Source: Sabellastarte sp. h YS-2021 (Eukaryota; Annelida; Polychaeta; Sabellida; Sabellidae). From it: DNA of 64,000 bases. Shown in pieces: positions 11,288 through 22,088 of this stretch. The position numbers and the translations under genes were made by a program. The notes under the pieces were generated by a model. That model made no database searches, was not told the DNA's origin, and was given only the letters and a program-made list of their open reading frames with translations. The stretch is from assembly GCA_964017235.1 (NCBI GenBank), contig OZ024936.1:49217028-49281027 (forward strand), given 5' to 3'. The first letter of the stretch is position 1. Every line of letters begins with the position of its first letter.

Positions 11288-13453
11288 TCATTGGGGCGGG
11301 GGGTTTCCACGCCCCCTTCCTCTATTGTGGGGTCGAAAACGACCCCTGGAGCCTCTGAAGTTGGATTTTCCTCTTCCCGAGGGAAAGGACTGGTTACTGC
11401 TTTGAGAGGTATTGCCCCCATAGGGGCGTTTCCTGTAGGAGCCTCTTTTCTTGTGGGGACCACGAAAGGGCTTATTCTGGTAGGGTACAAAACCCTGAGA
11501 ATCTTTTGAGGTGCCTTTTTTGAGAAGGAAGTCCTCACCTTCCTTCACTAATTGAGACTCGAACAAGGAAGGGCCCCAAAAGGACGAGTTCCTGAGTTCT
11601 TGACGTCTCGTTTCTCCTAATTGTGGATGTAATAGAGTCATCTCGGCTTCGCGTCTGAGCAAGCCGGTATTAGCCATAGAGTATAATTCCCTCTGCAAAA
11701 TATGGGCTAGAGATTTGCTGAGACAAGTGAGGGCCCTGTGTTGGACAAGTACTGTCTTGTTCCAAAAATCTAAGTAGTCAGCTACTTCCTCATATCCGCG
11801 CTTTGCCGCTTTCTCAGGATTGGCACCTTTCTGAATCTGAGATTTTATCTTCTTGACCGTAGATTTGATGCTATGTTGGCATTTTTCCAATGAAGCATTG
11901 CAAGAAGAGGAGGTTTTGGCAAATGCAGCGGTGAAGTTGAGAGTAGAAATATTTTGTCTAGCCTGAAGTTCCAGCTCCTTGAGAACTGGCAGGGGAACTC
12001 TGGCTACTGGGGGCCCAGAAGGTCTAGGAGTAATACAGATCTTAGCAAAGTCCGTATTCAACTCCTGAATTTTGTCCTGAAAAGTTGGTTGTCCCACCTT
12101 GTACCACTTTGAAGTTGAGGGAGGAGGCTTGACATATTTTCCCTCAGATAAATTGGCAGCCTTAAAGTCATGTTGGAATTTATCAAAGGTGTCCTTGATA
12201 ACTGAGCTAAGTGGAAGGATAGAGGAAGGACCTCTAGGTCTGAGCTCTTGACGGCCTTTTTCATCATCCAGACCCAACACTGAAGTGGACGACCTGGGCA
12301 TAGATTCCCTGGGGTCAGGGAGAGACAGAATACGCCTGAAGGTGTCTACCTCTTCAGAGTATTGTGAGGGCATGTCAGACAAAGCTACTTCCCTATAATA
12401 AGGGGGGTCTGGATCATGTTGTGGGAGGTCTTGATCAGAAGCTACTCCTGAGGGCTGAGCCCTAGAGGGCTTAGAAGACCTGTGTCTGGCTACAGGGGAG
12501 TGATCCTCCTCTGAGGAAAATGACACGTATCTAGATCTTGATTTATGTTTGCTCTTGTCAGAGTGTTTTTTGGATCTAGAAGAAGGGATCCGAGGTTCAT
12601 CGGAATCCTCAATTAGTTGGTCCGAGGCAGAGCTCGGGTCAACTGGCTGCTTATGGCTTTGCTTTTTGTGAGAGTACGAGACCTCTTCGGGATGACCTTC
12701 AGAGGGGGCAACGTACTGATCCGAGGAAGGTTGAGTAGATACTAAACGCGGAGGAAGTGCTGGACCGAAGTCCACATCCATATCCTCGCTTGGGATGTTA
12801 GTACCAGATCTCGGAGGGGGCAAATCCAGAGGGGCAGCAGTACTACTGGACAAGCCAGGTTTTGAAGCAAGAAGAGAGGACTCTACCTCGACTTTCTGTT
12901 TTGCAGCCAACTCCTCTCGGAGTGACTGAAAAGCTTCCAACATGGATGCCTGGAAGGTACCCATTTGCTGCTGTAAATGTATATTTAAGGAATCACCGAG
13001 TGATTTCTCTATGTTTTTCTGGATTTTATTTTGCAAAGCCGTACCAGGGGTGGGTGGAATAGTCTTGGCTGGCGTTTTCAAGGACAGGGAACTGAAGGCA
13101 AGAGGTTGTGGACGGGGGGGTGAGGTAAAAAGGCTATCAGCAGCACACTCGAGGTCTGCATTGGATCCAGTGAAGGAATCCCCGTCGCCTTCACCCAAAA
13201 GATCTAGTTCATCTTTGGAACTAGTTGCCGCTTTTTGCTTTTTCAAATACCGCTTCCGGTTTTGAATTTTCTGTAATTGCTCATCTGTGAAAGACGTGCA
13301 AATTTCACAAGGGGTTTCAAAGGTGACACAGGGGTCATCTCCCTTGCCAGCCTCCCTACAGGTAGGGCAGAAATTATGTGTATCAAAGCTAAAGCAGAAA
13401 TGGCGGCATTTCTGAGCTCTCGGTTTGTCTTTATTTGCTTGATGTGTCGACAT
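11288..13453 (-). CDS. Gag-like protein of DIRS copy A
   Basis: About 720 residues from the methionine at 13453, chosen over an upstream one because a Cys/His-rich segment (CRHFCFSFDTHNFCPTC, then CEIC) starts soon after it, as in other DIRS first frames. The middle is acidic and rich in Ser and Pro. The C terminus is basic and Gly/Arg-rich (GRGKSNFRGSRGRFRPHNRG), suited to nucleic-acid binding. Vertebrate LAP2-alpha is known to carry a domain taken from a DIRS gag, which supports a structural role. Assignment rests on position and composition more than on motifs. Confidence 0.75.
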   Translation of the reverse strand: MSTHQANKDKPRAQKCRHFCFSFDTHNFCPTCREAGKGDDPCVTFETPCEICTSFTDEQLQKIQNRKRYLKKQKAATSSKDELDLLGEGDGDSFTGSNADLECAADSLFTSPPRPQPLAFSSLSLKTPAKTIPPTPGTALQNKIQKNIEKSLGDSLNIHLQQQMGTFQASMLEAFQSLREELAAKQKVEVESSLLASKPGLSSSTAAPLDLPPPRSGTNIPSEDMDVDFGPALPPRLVSTQPSSDQYVAPSEGHPEEVSYSHKKQSHKQPVDPSSASDQLIEDSDEPRIPSSRSKKHSDKSKHKSRSRYVSFSSEEDHSPVARHRSSKPSRAQPSGVASDQDLPQHDPDPPYYREVALSDMPSQYSEEVDTFRRILSLPDPRESMPRSSTSVLGLDDEKGRQELRPRGPSSILPLSSVIKDTFDKFQHDFKAANLSEGKYVKPPPSTSKWYKVGQPTFQDKIQELNTDFAKICITPRPSGPPVARVPLPVLKELELQARQNISTLNFTAAFAKTSSSCNASLEKCQHSIKSTVKKIKSQIQKGANPEKAAKRGYEEVADYLDFWNKTVLVQHRALTCLSKSLAHILQRELYSMANTGLLRREAEMTLLHPQLGETRRQELRNSSFWGPSLFESQLVKEGEDFLLKKGTSKDSQGFVPYQNKPFRGPHKKRGSYRKRPYGGNTSQSSNQSFPSGRGKSNFRGSRGRFRPHNRGRGRGNPPPQ

Positions 13454-13667
13454 TTTATACGCAATAAAAAGACGTACAATAGAATTGCCTGAACCGAGGA
13501 AAGCTAAAAACACGCGAAAGTCAAGAAATACTTAAGGTGTGAAAATCAGAATTTTACAGAATGATCTATAGCATATAATTAAAGAAATATGCAAATCTTA
13601 GCCTCCAACAATAAGTAAGAACTGAGAAAATGTCTGTATATTTACAAACTGCTACCAGTCAATCGTG

Positions 13668-13836
13668 GCCAACGAGAAAGTAGGACGATTGGTCAGAAGT
13701 TATCACGTGACGACAACTACCAGTATATCCGGTGGCTAACAAGAACTGTCTTTTTTTCTAAGACGTTGGCCCCGGGTGTGGCAACCCGAGAACAGCATTA
13801 AGTCCCACATGGTAAGCTATTGTAGCGTAATAAAAA
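13668..13836 (-). repeat. 5' terminal inverted repeat of DIRS copy A
   Basis: Read on the - strand this begins ATTTTTATTACGCTACAATA, then CTTACCATGTGGGACTTAAT, and is identical to the 3' repeat from that point on for about 145 bp. The tip text TTTATTRCG is shared with the other DIRS copies in the window. Confidence 0.9.
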
Positions 13837-13892
13837 TATATTTTTTCGCTACATACATATACAAATAAGTTTAATGTTCATATAACACTTAT

Positions 13893-14075
13893 TTTTATTG
13901 CGTAAAATACCCTTACCTTATCCTCACTAGTGCTTACCTGTTGGCGGGAGCAAACATGTACGACCAAACGAGAATATTTTTTAAATAAATATTCTTGTCG
14001 GTAGCAGTATGTATACGCATGACCGCGCATGCGCGTGCACCGGAAGAACCCCGTTTAGCCTCACTTTTACTTTGG
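13893..14075 (+). repeat. Left terminal repeat of DIRS copy B
   Basis: It runs from TTTTTATTGCGTAAAATACC through CCTTATCCTCACTAGTGC and CGCGCATGCGCGTGCACCGG to the CCTCACTTTTA text. It is the inverse of 19190-19346 with a single difference seen. Confidence 0.88.
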
Positions 14076-15949
14076 TCGTAAGGGAGTAAACATCGTTTGA
14101 CACGATCTTCGTTTGCGAAGAGTTTCAACATGGCTGGCAAGGAAGGAGATGTTTTAGAAAAGAATTCACGCTTTCATACGAATTGGGAGGTTTTATTTCT
14201 TTTCTTTTGTTATTTGCCAGCCATCTTCATCAGGAAGTTGCTTTTTCCAGTGGATCTACGGCTATAAAGACCTTTTTCTTAGTTAGTGGTAGGGTCCTGT
14301 TAGCCATTTTAAAAGAAGATTTTCCTCGACATTGAGAAGAATTCATCTTCAGACCTTTTGCAGCTTATACTAGCACGTCTAGAAGCTATACAGGGTCCAT
14401 CAACTGTCTTATTAATGAACAGAAGAACCTCATAAGTCTTCTGCTTCATTGTTTTTAATACAGAAGAAAGACGACAGAAACTGCAATTCTTCAAGATCTT
14501 CCTCTTCACAGGTCTCTTCCTTGTGCCAGTTGAGTGGCCAGAATACGATCTTCATCTCATAAAGGGTAGTACCTCTGCCTCCTCTAGTGAGGTAAATATG
14601 GCAGAGGCAACCCCTATAACAGAAGAATCCATCATAAACAGAAGTTCTTCTCATCAGATAGTTCACATCTACAGGCTACGAACTTTCATTTGGAAACAAA
14701 TGACAGTTCTTCCTCGGGTGAAGCAACTTAGCAGGGACTGCACTGTGCCAAGAAGTATTTTCTACGGACTGATCGTAATGGAAACAAATTTATTTCATTG
14801 GTCAGTTATATAAAACAACAGGAGACAGCCATGCTGAACATGAAGGTTTTCTTCTACAAGGAACTACCATGCAGGGTTAATAGTTTTTCAAAGGCTAGAA
14901 CATCTCTGAGAGGCTGCCATTCTTTGTCTTCTCTCACTTAACACAAGGTTGCCATGGGAGAAGTAGCCTGATGGTAATATACTTCAGTTGAAAACAAGTA
15001 ACAACTCTGTTTTTTGATGAGGTATTTACGACAGAAGCTGCTGGAGATTAAGAAGAACTACCTAAGTTAAACCTTATCATCCATTCAATTTGGTATGGGA
15101 AGGGTTTGCCTTCATCACTTTTCTACCATATGATATGGAAGGTCTGTGTTGGGGTCCTCATTGTAGAAACACGTCAATAGTTTCTCAACAACAGCACACA
15201 AATGCCAGGATTTTTCAGAAGCATTTCTTCAGTCTACCTTGTCTTCTACAGCTTTATGGCCATATTTCACAGTTTACAACCATGCAGTTTAAAACACAGC
15301 ATATTTAAATGCTATGGTTGTCCATCTTCTGGTCACAATTCTCTCAATCTTGTGAAATACTGTAATATTTGGGTTTGGTTCCAGTGGACCAACACTTCAT
15401 TAAGACATGGAAGTACTGCTCAGCTACATTCAGACCTAATTTCTTTCTTTTTATTGGGAAGTTTTAGAAGCAACGACTGAGTACCACATATACTCTTATT
15501 AATATGTCACAACTTATTTTGTGGTAATACAGACAAGAATTAACAGAACGTATCACAATCCATCAGAGGTATTGTTTTTGGAAGTGACAACCAAGGTTTG
15601 AAGAAATGATGGCTGGAGGTTGTTTTACTGCAACATCTATTTTAAAAACGAATGTCATCTCGAAGTTGGGCACATTCTGCAATTCGGTTTAACATTGAAA
15701 CTACCTTATCGAATTGTCGAGAATTCCCACAGTTCATAGCGGTTATATATTCTGACAGGAAACAACAACTTTAATAGATAAGTGTGCATCAAATGCTTCT
15801 GTATGTTTATAATCTCAGTAAAATGTGTACAAGCATACAGTTTTATAGTACTGAAGATGATGAAGATGCAAGCTGCAAGGTTATCAGTACTCCATTTGCA
15901 TTTGCGAAGGTGGATAGGTAGTCGTGTTTCGTCTATCAGACGCGTTCTT

Positions 15950-16190
15950 CCTCAATCCCAGGTACAACTAAATGTGATTCTTCATTGTTTCTTTGCTGGT
16001 GAAAGAATGCGCCTTGTCACAGGTCGTTCTTTTCAGTTCTCAGCCCTACCCTTTGGTATACCAACGGCTCCACTCGAATTTCTCCGCGTAGCACCACATT
16101 CATCAGTATTGAGACCACTGGTTATATACTGCCTCTTACATCACATTTTTGTCACAAATTTGCTTGTAGGAATCGAAGCAAATTCAACCT
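15950..16190 (+). pseudogene. Reverse transcriptase trace in DIRS copy B
   Basis: A short stretch resembles the DIRS reverse transcriptase segment SLPFGLATAPQVF of copy A (here SALPFGIPTAPLEFLRV). It is a fossil piece and no function is expected. Confidence 0.65.
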
Positions 16191-19008
16191 TGGCAAAGGT
16201 GAAGTGTCCCTATATAAAGAAGTCTGGTATTTGGATGTCAGAACTCATCCCATCACAGCACTTACTAATTCAACCATGGCAAAGATGAGGTGTCCCCATA
16301 GAAGGGAAGTGGGGTATTTCAGAAGTTTATGGATGGTGTACATACAAGTTTGTAAACCACTCCAGAATTCTACTGTCATTTATAGTTTTTTAGAACCTAT
16401 AAATATTCACAATCCTTACACATTCAGAGATGTTGTTCATACCTTTGAAAATATATCTGTTTTGATGTAAATCAGAGGTCTTACCAGGTCTTAGTGCCCT
16501 AAAGGAGAGGGTATTCAGAAGGCTATGGATGGGTATATGCAAGTTTGTTAGCATATTTTCATTCCCATGATTCTAATGTCATTTATAGGAATCTATAACC
16601 TACATGTTATCCCAATGGACATTTTTTACATAAATGTTGCTTGGAAATTCCATTGGAAACCAGAAACCAGGAAGTACTCAAGGCTGCATTTCTGATAATG
16701 TTTCAGATTCACCTTCACAGTACAGGGTTTTACTTCAGATAATAGCATGGCACAGTGTTGTCTTATCTTAACAAGAGGGACCCATTCATTAGATATGTGT
16801 CTGAGGGTCTGATATCTAATGGTCCTTTGGAAGCCCACAACACTGTCTGAGGGCCCGACACAGTTAGGGCTGTCAAGGTGTGATATCAACCTCTTTTCAT
16901 ACAGGGATAAGCCATTCAAACAGAATGTCCTTCATCCCATAGTTTCGCATTAATTGCCAAATTTGGCACACTGCTAGGTTAGATAGCTTTGGTTCAAAGA
17001 TAAAGAACAAACTATCTGTGTTTATTTCACCAGTCTAATACCCTAATGTAATGCAATACAATGACTGTAGATGTATTGAGTATCCTACAGTTGAGTATTT
17101 CTCATTTCAGAGGTGGTACAAAAAACAAAAAAAAAAAAAAAAAATGCGAATTCAACTTCTTACATATTACCAGGAGCCCCAGGGTGACCAGGGATGTGTT
17201 GGTTTGGGACCTAATTGACTTATTCTCCAAACCACTTTTGCCCTATAGGATAGAGGAATCTCTGTGAACAGCGATCAACTAGAGATTCATGAAAGCCTGC
17301 CATATTTAAAAAAAAAAAAAAAAAAAAAGAGGCAAGGTAGTTCTTTTTGAATCTGATGCAAAGAGATTCAGTTGGGTTTCCAATAGCCTCCTCTCTTCTC
17401 AATAGCAGATTTTTGAGCCTTTGATTCACAGGCAAAATCTGGTTTCTACCACACTGACATGATACAGTGATGTTATTATTTTTCATTTGGGTTCACTATT
17501 GAAGTAACTCATAGATTGAGTATGAATTCAATAGACTGATACATGGTTTGTCATTTGGGTTCACTATTGTAGTAATTCTTAGATATGAATTCAATAGACT
17601 GATACATGGTTTTCCAGTTGGGTTCACTGTGGAAATCATTCATACTTATGAACTCAGTGGACTGATAGATGGGATTCATTTGAGTTCATTTTTGAAATCA
17701 TCCATAGTAATGGACTAAATGGATTGATAGTGGTTTTTCTGAGGATGGACTGATGTAGGAGGGTGCTATACCTTTTACACTCTTGGGACTTGTCTTGATT
17801 ATTCTTAGTCTTGACAAAGTCTCTTTTGAATCATCTGAATCCATGACCTTAGCCTCGGGTAGATAGAGAGGTGAGGGTGTTTGATCTTTCAAATCATTGA
17901 ACACAGAACTGGAAGGAGTTCACAGTTTCTCCTTCATCAGTACTCCTAGCAGATAACAGATGACCTCAGAGGGTCACATTATTGTTCAAGCTGGTTTTCA
18001 TTCCTGCTTTTATGCTAGTCTAGATCATTCTTTGACTGAAGATATGACCTTTTGCCCCTTTTAGAGCTCTAGGATCTTATCTGGATATATTTCAGATCTT
18101 AGATAGGGGAAGTATGTGTTATACTTTACATGTGTGTATATGTATGGACTCTTCAGGAGGCATTCTAAGAGCTACCATGTCAGCAGGCAGACAGTTCTGC
18201 TAGCTGATCAAATATTTAGAATGTGTCCTTGGCCAAGGCTCAAATTGCTCCTTCCTTATATGGCTGGAAGTCACATTCCTCAGTTTTTACTTTAACTTCT
18301 GACTTGGAAGTCTGATGAAGGTCAGATTAATCGTTGGAACTATAGTATCATCATGTGGTTCCTTCATAAGGGGTGTATAGTATGATACATTACAGTAATT
18401 GTATGTATATGTACAGTTCCAATGGCCAGATCACACTGTTTAGTGGTACCTGAAAGCTCATTGGAAATACCCAATCATGTTCCTGTTTTTGGGGAAGCAT
18501 CTGATCTAGTGGAAAGGCCCAAGGAGTAGGTTAATAGGTGGTCTTATCCATATAAAGGAGCACAATCTCCTGTTATTATTACCAATGAGCCTGTCCATGG
18601 TTGGGGAACACATTGGTATTTTGTGTGATAAAATTCCAAGGTGTGGGAATTTTTCAATGCATATGCTGGACAATTCCAGTTTACTTAATAACAGAATATA
18701 ACTACATAGTTTATGTTGTTATGTTGTTAGGTATGCCTTTCATACTTTTGTACTTATCACCACAAGTGGGTTTGAAATTAGTACACTGGATATAAGATAC
18801 ATGCAGGGCCAATGCACCTTTGGAAAGGTTGCCAGGTAGTGCTTACATATATAACTACTAAATGTTATTTTGTTAAGTTACTTTTACTGCATAATATAGT
18901 CTGGCACTCTCAAGTTTCTTGAGATGGGTACTTTGACTTTTCATTTGGTTATACGTGCTTTTGGTGGCAAAAATATTAAAAATCCCACCACCAGTATGGT
19001 TGTAATCA

Positions 19009-19111
19009 AGCACTAGTGAGGATAAGGTAAGGGTATTTTACGCAATAAAATGTAAAAATTTTATTGTAATTTAACTTTTTATAAGTTAAATACTTACCTT
19101 ATCCTCACTAG
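19009..19111. repeat. Internal complementary region of DIRS copy B
   Basis: GCACTAGTGAGGATAAGG followed by TTTTACGCAATAAAA is the inverse of the left tip. TAACTTTTTATAAGTTAAAT to CCTTATCCTCACTA is the inverse of the right tip at 19330-19390. The plan is the same as in copies A, C and 0. Confidence 0.88.
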
Positions 19112-19184
19112 ATTCGGATTCCCACCCTGCCAACCCCACATTTTTAAGATTTTTGGGTTTACAATATATTATATTGACTCCCAA

Positions 19185-19390
19185 AATAAAAGTGAGGCTA
19201 AACGGGGTTCTTCCGGTGCACGCGCATGCGCGGTCATGCGTATACATACTGCTACCGACAAGAATATTTATTTAAAAAATATTCTCGTTTGGTCGTACAT
19301 GTTTGCTCCTGCCAACAGGTAAGCACTAGTGAGGATAAGGTAAGTATTTAACTTATAAAAAGTTAAATTACAATAAAATTTTTACATTTT
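19185..19390 (+). repeat. Right terminal repeat of DIRS copy B
   Basis: It is the inverse of the left repeat up to the CACTAGTGAGGATAAGGTAA text, then carries its own right tip (TATTTAACTTATAAAAAGTT to TTTTTACATTTT). Confidence 0.88.
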
Positions 19391-20019
19391 GCATGTATTT
19401 TTAAGAACACGTATTGGAAAAGACATATCAAATTAGACTTTAAAGTAAACTGGTCCACAGTTCTACAATGTGCCATGAACTCTGCGTTTCCTGACAAATA
19501 GTTTTCTATTGAAACAAATTCTTGTAAGAGAATGGTATCAATCTTAAGTTTTATGTAAACTTGTTCTGAGTTTATGGTTGTTGTACAAGTTTATTTCATT
19601 TCTCACTTTCCTATATAGCATTTATCAGCCGCTCAAGACTTTTGTTTATATTTTATTGGATATATTATGTACTTTTACACATTTGTAGACAATATTTAAT
19701 ATTTCATCCCAATTTTACATAATCTTCCATTAAAAGTATATGTTATGTCAAGGTATTTTGCAAAAAGGAACAAACTAACATTGTGTATATTTAATCATTT
19801 ACAGAATCATGGACTTCACATTAGACACTATATTCATTTCTTGGTGTTTCTCATACATTTTGACTAACAGTCTAATAATAGAAGCATCAACTTTTATCAT
19901 TTTTGAAATGGTAATGAATATGGCATATTTTCAAAAATGGTCTTCTCGGTGTACTCCCAAGTTAAATGTGAATACAGTAGGGATATCTAGGACCTAGGGA
20001 TGCAATGCATTCGCAGTAC

Positions 20020-20168
20020 TTACCTGCTCAGATATACTGACAAGAATATTTCTATAATACTCAGGCCTATTGCAGATGCTTACAATATGTAGCATTAGTG
20101 GGGATCAGGTATGTAATTTTAATTTACAAATCGTTAAAATACAATAAATAATAAAATTTTTACACTTT
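20020..20168 (+). mobile_element. Old DIRS right-end relic beside the MFF exon
   Basis: GACAAGAATATTT, then GCATTAGTGGGGATCAGGTA and ACAATAAATAATAAAATTTT, align in order with the right end of copy B (GACAAGAATATTT; GCACTAGTGAGGATAAGGTA; ACAATAAAATTTTTACATTT). Divergence is clear, so this is an older insertion of a B-like DIRS, of which only the end is recognisable. It stops about 26 bases before the splice acceptor of the MFF terminal exon. Confidence 0.65.
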
Positions 20169-20194
20169 CTTGTTTTGGTTTTAACTTTTTTCAG

Positions 20195-20432
20195 TGACAG
20201 CCTGACGCTAGAGGCTTCCATGTCTATCCCCGGTGATGGGTTGTTGATACGAGATGAACAAAGCGAAGGAGACGTGGTCGCTTTGAGACGTCAGATGGCG
20301 AAACTCTCACGTCATGTGATGCGCCTAGAAGAGGAAAACAACAAACGGTCCAATCGGGAGATGGTTCTGTATCCCTTAGTCATAGGCTACATGCTTTTCC
20401 AGGTGGCAAAGTGGTTTGTACAGGCTAGGTAG
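20195..20432 (+). CDS. MFF: Mitochondrial fission factor, terminal coding exon
   Basis: The exon follows a clear acceptor (TTTTAACTTTTTTCAG ending at 20194), starts with the last base of a split codon, and encodes 78 further residues to a TAG at 20430-20432. The product ends with a coiled coil (ALRRQMAKLSRHVMRLEEEN) followed by NKRSNREMVLYPLV and a hydrophobic tail anchor ending in WFVQAR. This matches the C terminus of vertebrate Mff and insect Tango11, tail-anchored proteins of the mitochondrial and peroxisomal outer membrane that recruit the dynamin DRP1 for fission. In vertebrates the corresponding text is LRRQ...LEEENKERAKREMVMY...W, so order and spacing agree. Upstream exons were not recognised in this window. 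The identification comes from remembered family sequences. Confidence 0.9.
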
Positions 20433-20520
20433 ACAGGTGGGGAAAGTACTAGATAATAATAAAATAAACAGGAGAAAATGTGTGGTATTTAAAATAAAGC
20501 ATTAAATCTGTTATCCATTG
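20433..20520 (+). other. Probable MFF 3' UTR with polyadenylation signals
   Basis: AATAAAATAAAC near 20460 and AAAATAAAGC near 20490 offer standard AATAAA signals within 70 bases of the stop codon. The transcript end is not directly visible. Confidence 0.5.
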
Positions 20521-20525
20521 AAATA

Positions 20526-20685
20526 CAGTAGAAACTCTATTATCCGAATTTTCAATTATCCCACCTCAAACCAACTCTGCCAACTCCATTAAAACCCATT
20601 ATTTTAGGCTTACTATTATCTGACCATTCTATTATCCACCTAATTGTTACTCTCCCAAGAGATTCAGATAATAGAGGTTCCACTT
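20526..20685. mobile_element. Pogo/Tigger-like MITE
   Basis: The left end CAGTAGAAACTCTATTATCC and right end GATAATAGAGGTTCCACT are inverted copies of each other and sit next to TA, the usual target of Tc1/mariner/pogo elements. The ends resemble those of the larger element at 45506-46294. It lies just past the MFF stop codon. Confidence 0.75.
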
Positions 20686-20829
20686 TATAATCAACAGTCA
20701 TAGTCATTTTGTGGATTGACTGCTTTGGGGTATTAACATTACCTTCCAACACATATTCACACATTACGGACAGTTGTGATGATGGAGGAAAGCAATGTAT
20801 ACTAGATGGTCGACGTAATGGAATAAAAT

Positions 20830-20905
20830 CCCTCTTTCCACTTCAGATCGGGCCAGGAATCGAACACGGGACCTGTAAGGTGGGAGGCTGGTTTTATAGA
20901 AGCTA
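20830..20905 (-). repeat. tRNA-derived SINE relic
   Basis: On the - strand GTTCGATTCCTGGCC gives a good polymerase III B box, preceded by CCAGCCTCCCACC text like the head of the other SINEs. Only the head is recognisable. Confidence 0.5.
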
Positions 20906-21037
20906 AGAGAGATGGTTGCTGTTAAATGAATTGAATAATAAATGAAATAATAATAAAAAAAATCCGAAAATTACAACTTTGAACAATTAAGTGTAAAATC
21001 TGTATATCTATTGAAATGTATTAACCAAAGGAATATC

Positions 21038-21115
21038 ACTTTCAGGTAACAAACTGGTTTGTGCAGAAGAGAGACTATTGGACATATAAGAGTACCTTTT
21101 GGTATTAATAATATT
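21038..21115 (+). pseudogene. Partial duplicate of the MFF tail-anchor segment
   Basis: TTTCAGGTAACAAACTGGTT, then TGTGCAGAAGAGAGAC, parallels the end of the MFF exon (TTCCAGGTGGCAAAGTGGTT, TGTACAGGCTAGG). Read in the same frame it gives FQVTNWFVQKRDYW and a stop, beside FQVAKWFVQAR in the real exon. Preceding text (AATCTGTATATCTATTGAAA) also parallels 20505-20525. A third, weaker echo lies near 21190-21300. Most likely this is a decayed local duplication. An alternative 3' exon is possible because TTTCAG could act as an acceptor. Confidence 0.45.
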
Positions 21116-21455
21116 ACTTTGTAGAAAATAAAATATGTACAGCTATTAACAAGTAGCCAATGGAAGTGAGCTCAAAAATACTTTGTATAGGGCAGGTAGG
21201 TAGTCAGAAGTAGAGAACATAGAATTAACTCAAGATACAAGTAGTGTGTGGTATTTTTACTATGAAGTATACAATCTGTGAACTATTCGATTACAAAAAC
21301 ACAGAAATGAATTTAGTATCTTCAGTAAATTAGTGTATTAAATATACTCTCTATGAATCAATTAAATCATAAAAGAAATATACTGTGGCAATTTTTCCAT
21401 CTCGTGAATCATAGTAATCTGCCTTCTGGTTATGCAGTTTGGCTTCTGTAAAAAT

Positions 21456-21817
21456 TAGGGACGAGTCGGTAGTGGCGGTATACCGGTATCAAGACATGTT
21501 TACTGAAATACTGTGACCGCTTTTAACAACCGGAATATCGAATGTCAGCTTATATAATTATTGAGAAACGTAAAATATTAAATGCCAAACCTGAATCTGA
21601 AGAAATTATGAGCTATTACCTTATATTTCGTAAGATTTTAATGCATTTATAGCAATATCTTTGACAAAAACTGCCATGTTTTGGATTACAGAAAATCACT
21701 TCCTGTTTGTAGGTCTATTTGATTGGGGAAATGCTGAAACTCAAATATTTTCGGTATCCCGGAATTGGGACGGTTTTGCATTGGCGGACTAGAAAATCTG
21801 GTACCGTCGCACCACTA
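21456..21817. mobile_element. hAT-type MITE with 8-bp target duplication
   Basis: The element is flanked by perfect 8-bp copies of GTAAAAAT (21448-21455 and 21818-21825). Ends begin TAGGGACGAG and, inverted, TAGTGGTGCGAC, which resemble hAT termini; GGTATACCGGTATC and its partner GGTATCCCGG lie inside. It is 362 bp long with no coding capacity, hence non-autonomous. The intact duplication suggests a fairly recent insertion. Confidence 0.85.
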
Positions 21818-22088
21818 GTAAAAATAGCAGAAGCTGTCTTATTGTTGTAGAGCTGTTTACAGATATTGTGCCATGTTGATGTACTTTTGAATACTTTTAT
21901 ACATTGGTGTTTATAAATATAATGATGTGGATTTTTTTTGTAAGGTCAGGTTCTTCATGTCATCCATTTAAACAAAAAAAAACTTGAAATGTTTTTCTTG
22001 TGAAAATTGTAGGAACACCTTGCTGTTTGTAAATAATTGAGTATGTTTGTATCAGAGAGGTGACATGCTGCACTTTTACCTCTGTGGA

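Larger units (their letters stand above)
7436..13836 (-). mobile_element. DIRS-type retrotransposon, looks whole (copy A)
   Basis: A complete DIRS layout is read on the - strand: 5' terminal repeat (13668-13836), gag-like frame (13453-11288), reverse transcriptase/RNase H frame, overlapping tyrosine recombinase frame, internal complementary region (7684-7783) and 3' terminal repeat (7436-7631). The inner parts of the two end repeats are identical by eye over about 145 bp, so the insertion is young. No break is obvious by eye in the three long frames. DIRS elements use a tyrosine recombinase instead of a DDE integrase and make no target-site duplication. Confidence 0.93.
13893..19390 (+). mobile_element. 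DIRS-type retrotransposon, broken interior (copy B)
   Basis: Left terminal repeat is at 13893-14075, internal complementary region at 19009-19111 and right terminal repeat at 19185-19390. The two end repeats show one difference by eye over about 150 bp, so this insertion is recent. The interior is heavily decayed (many breaks). A reverse transcriptase trace is readable around 15950-16180. No long open frame comparable to copy A remains. Its left tip lies about 56 bp from the left tip of copy A, in head-to-head orientation. Confidence 0.85.

Noticed and set aside
10170-13265. Several + strand open frames across DIRS copy A
   Set aside because: They are shadows of the long - strand gag-like and reverse transcriptase frames.
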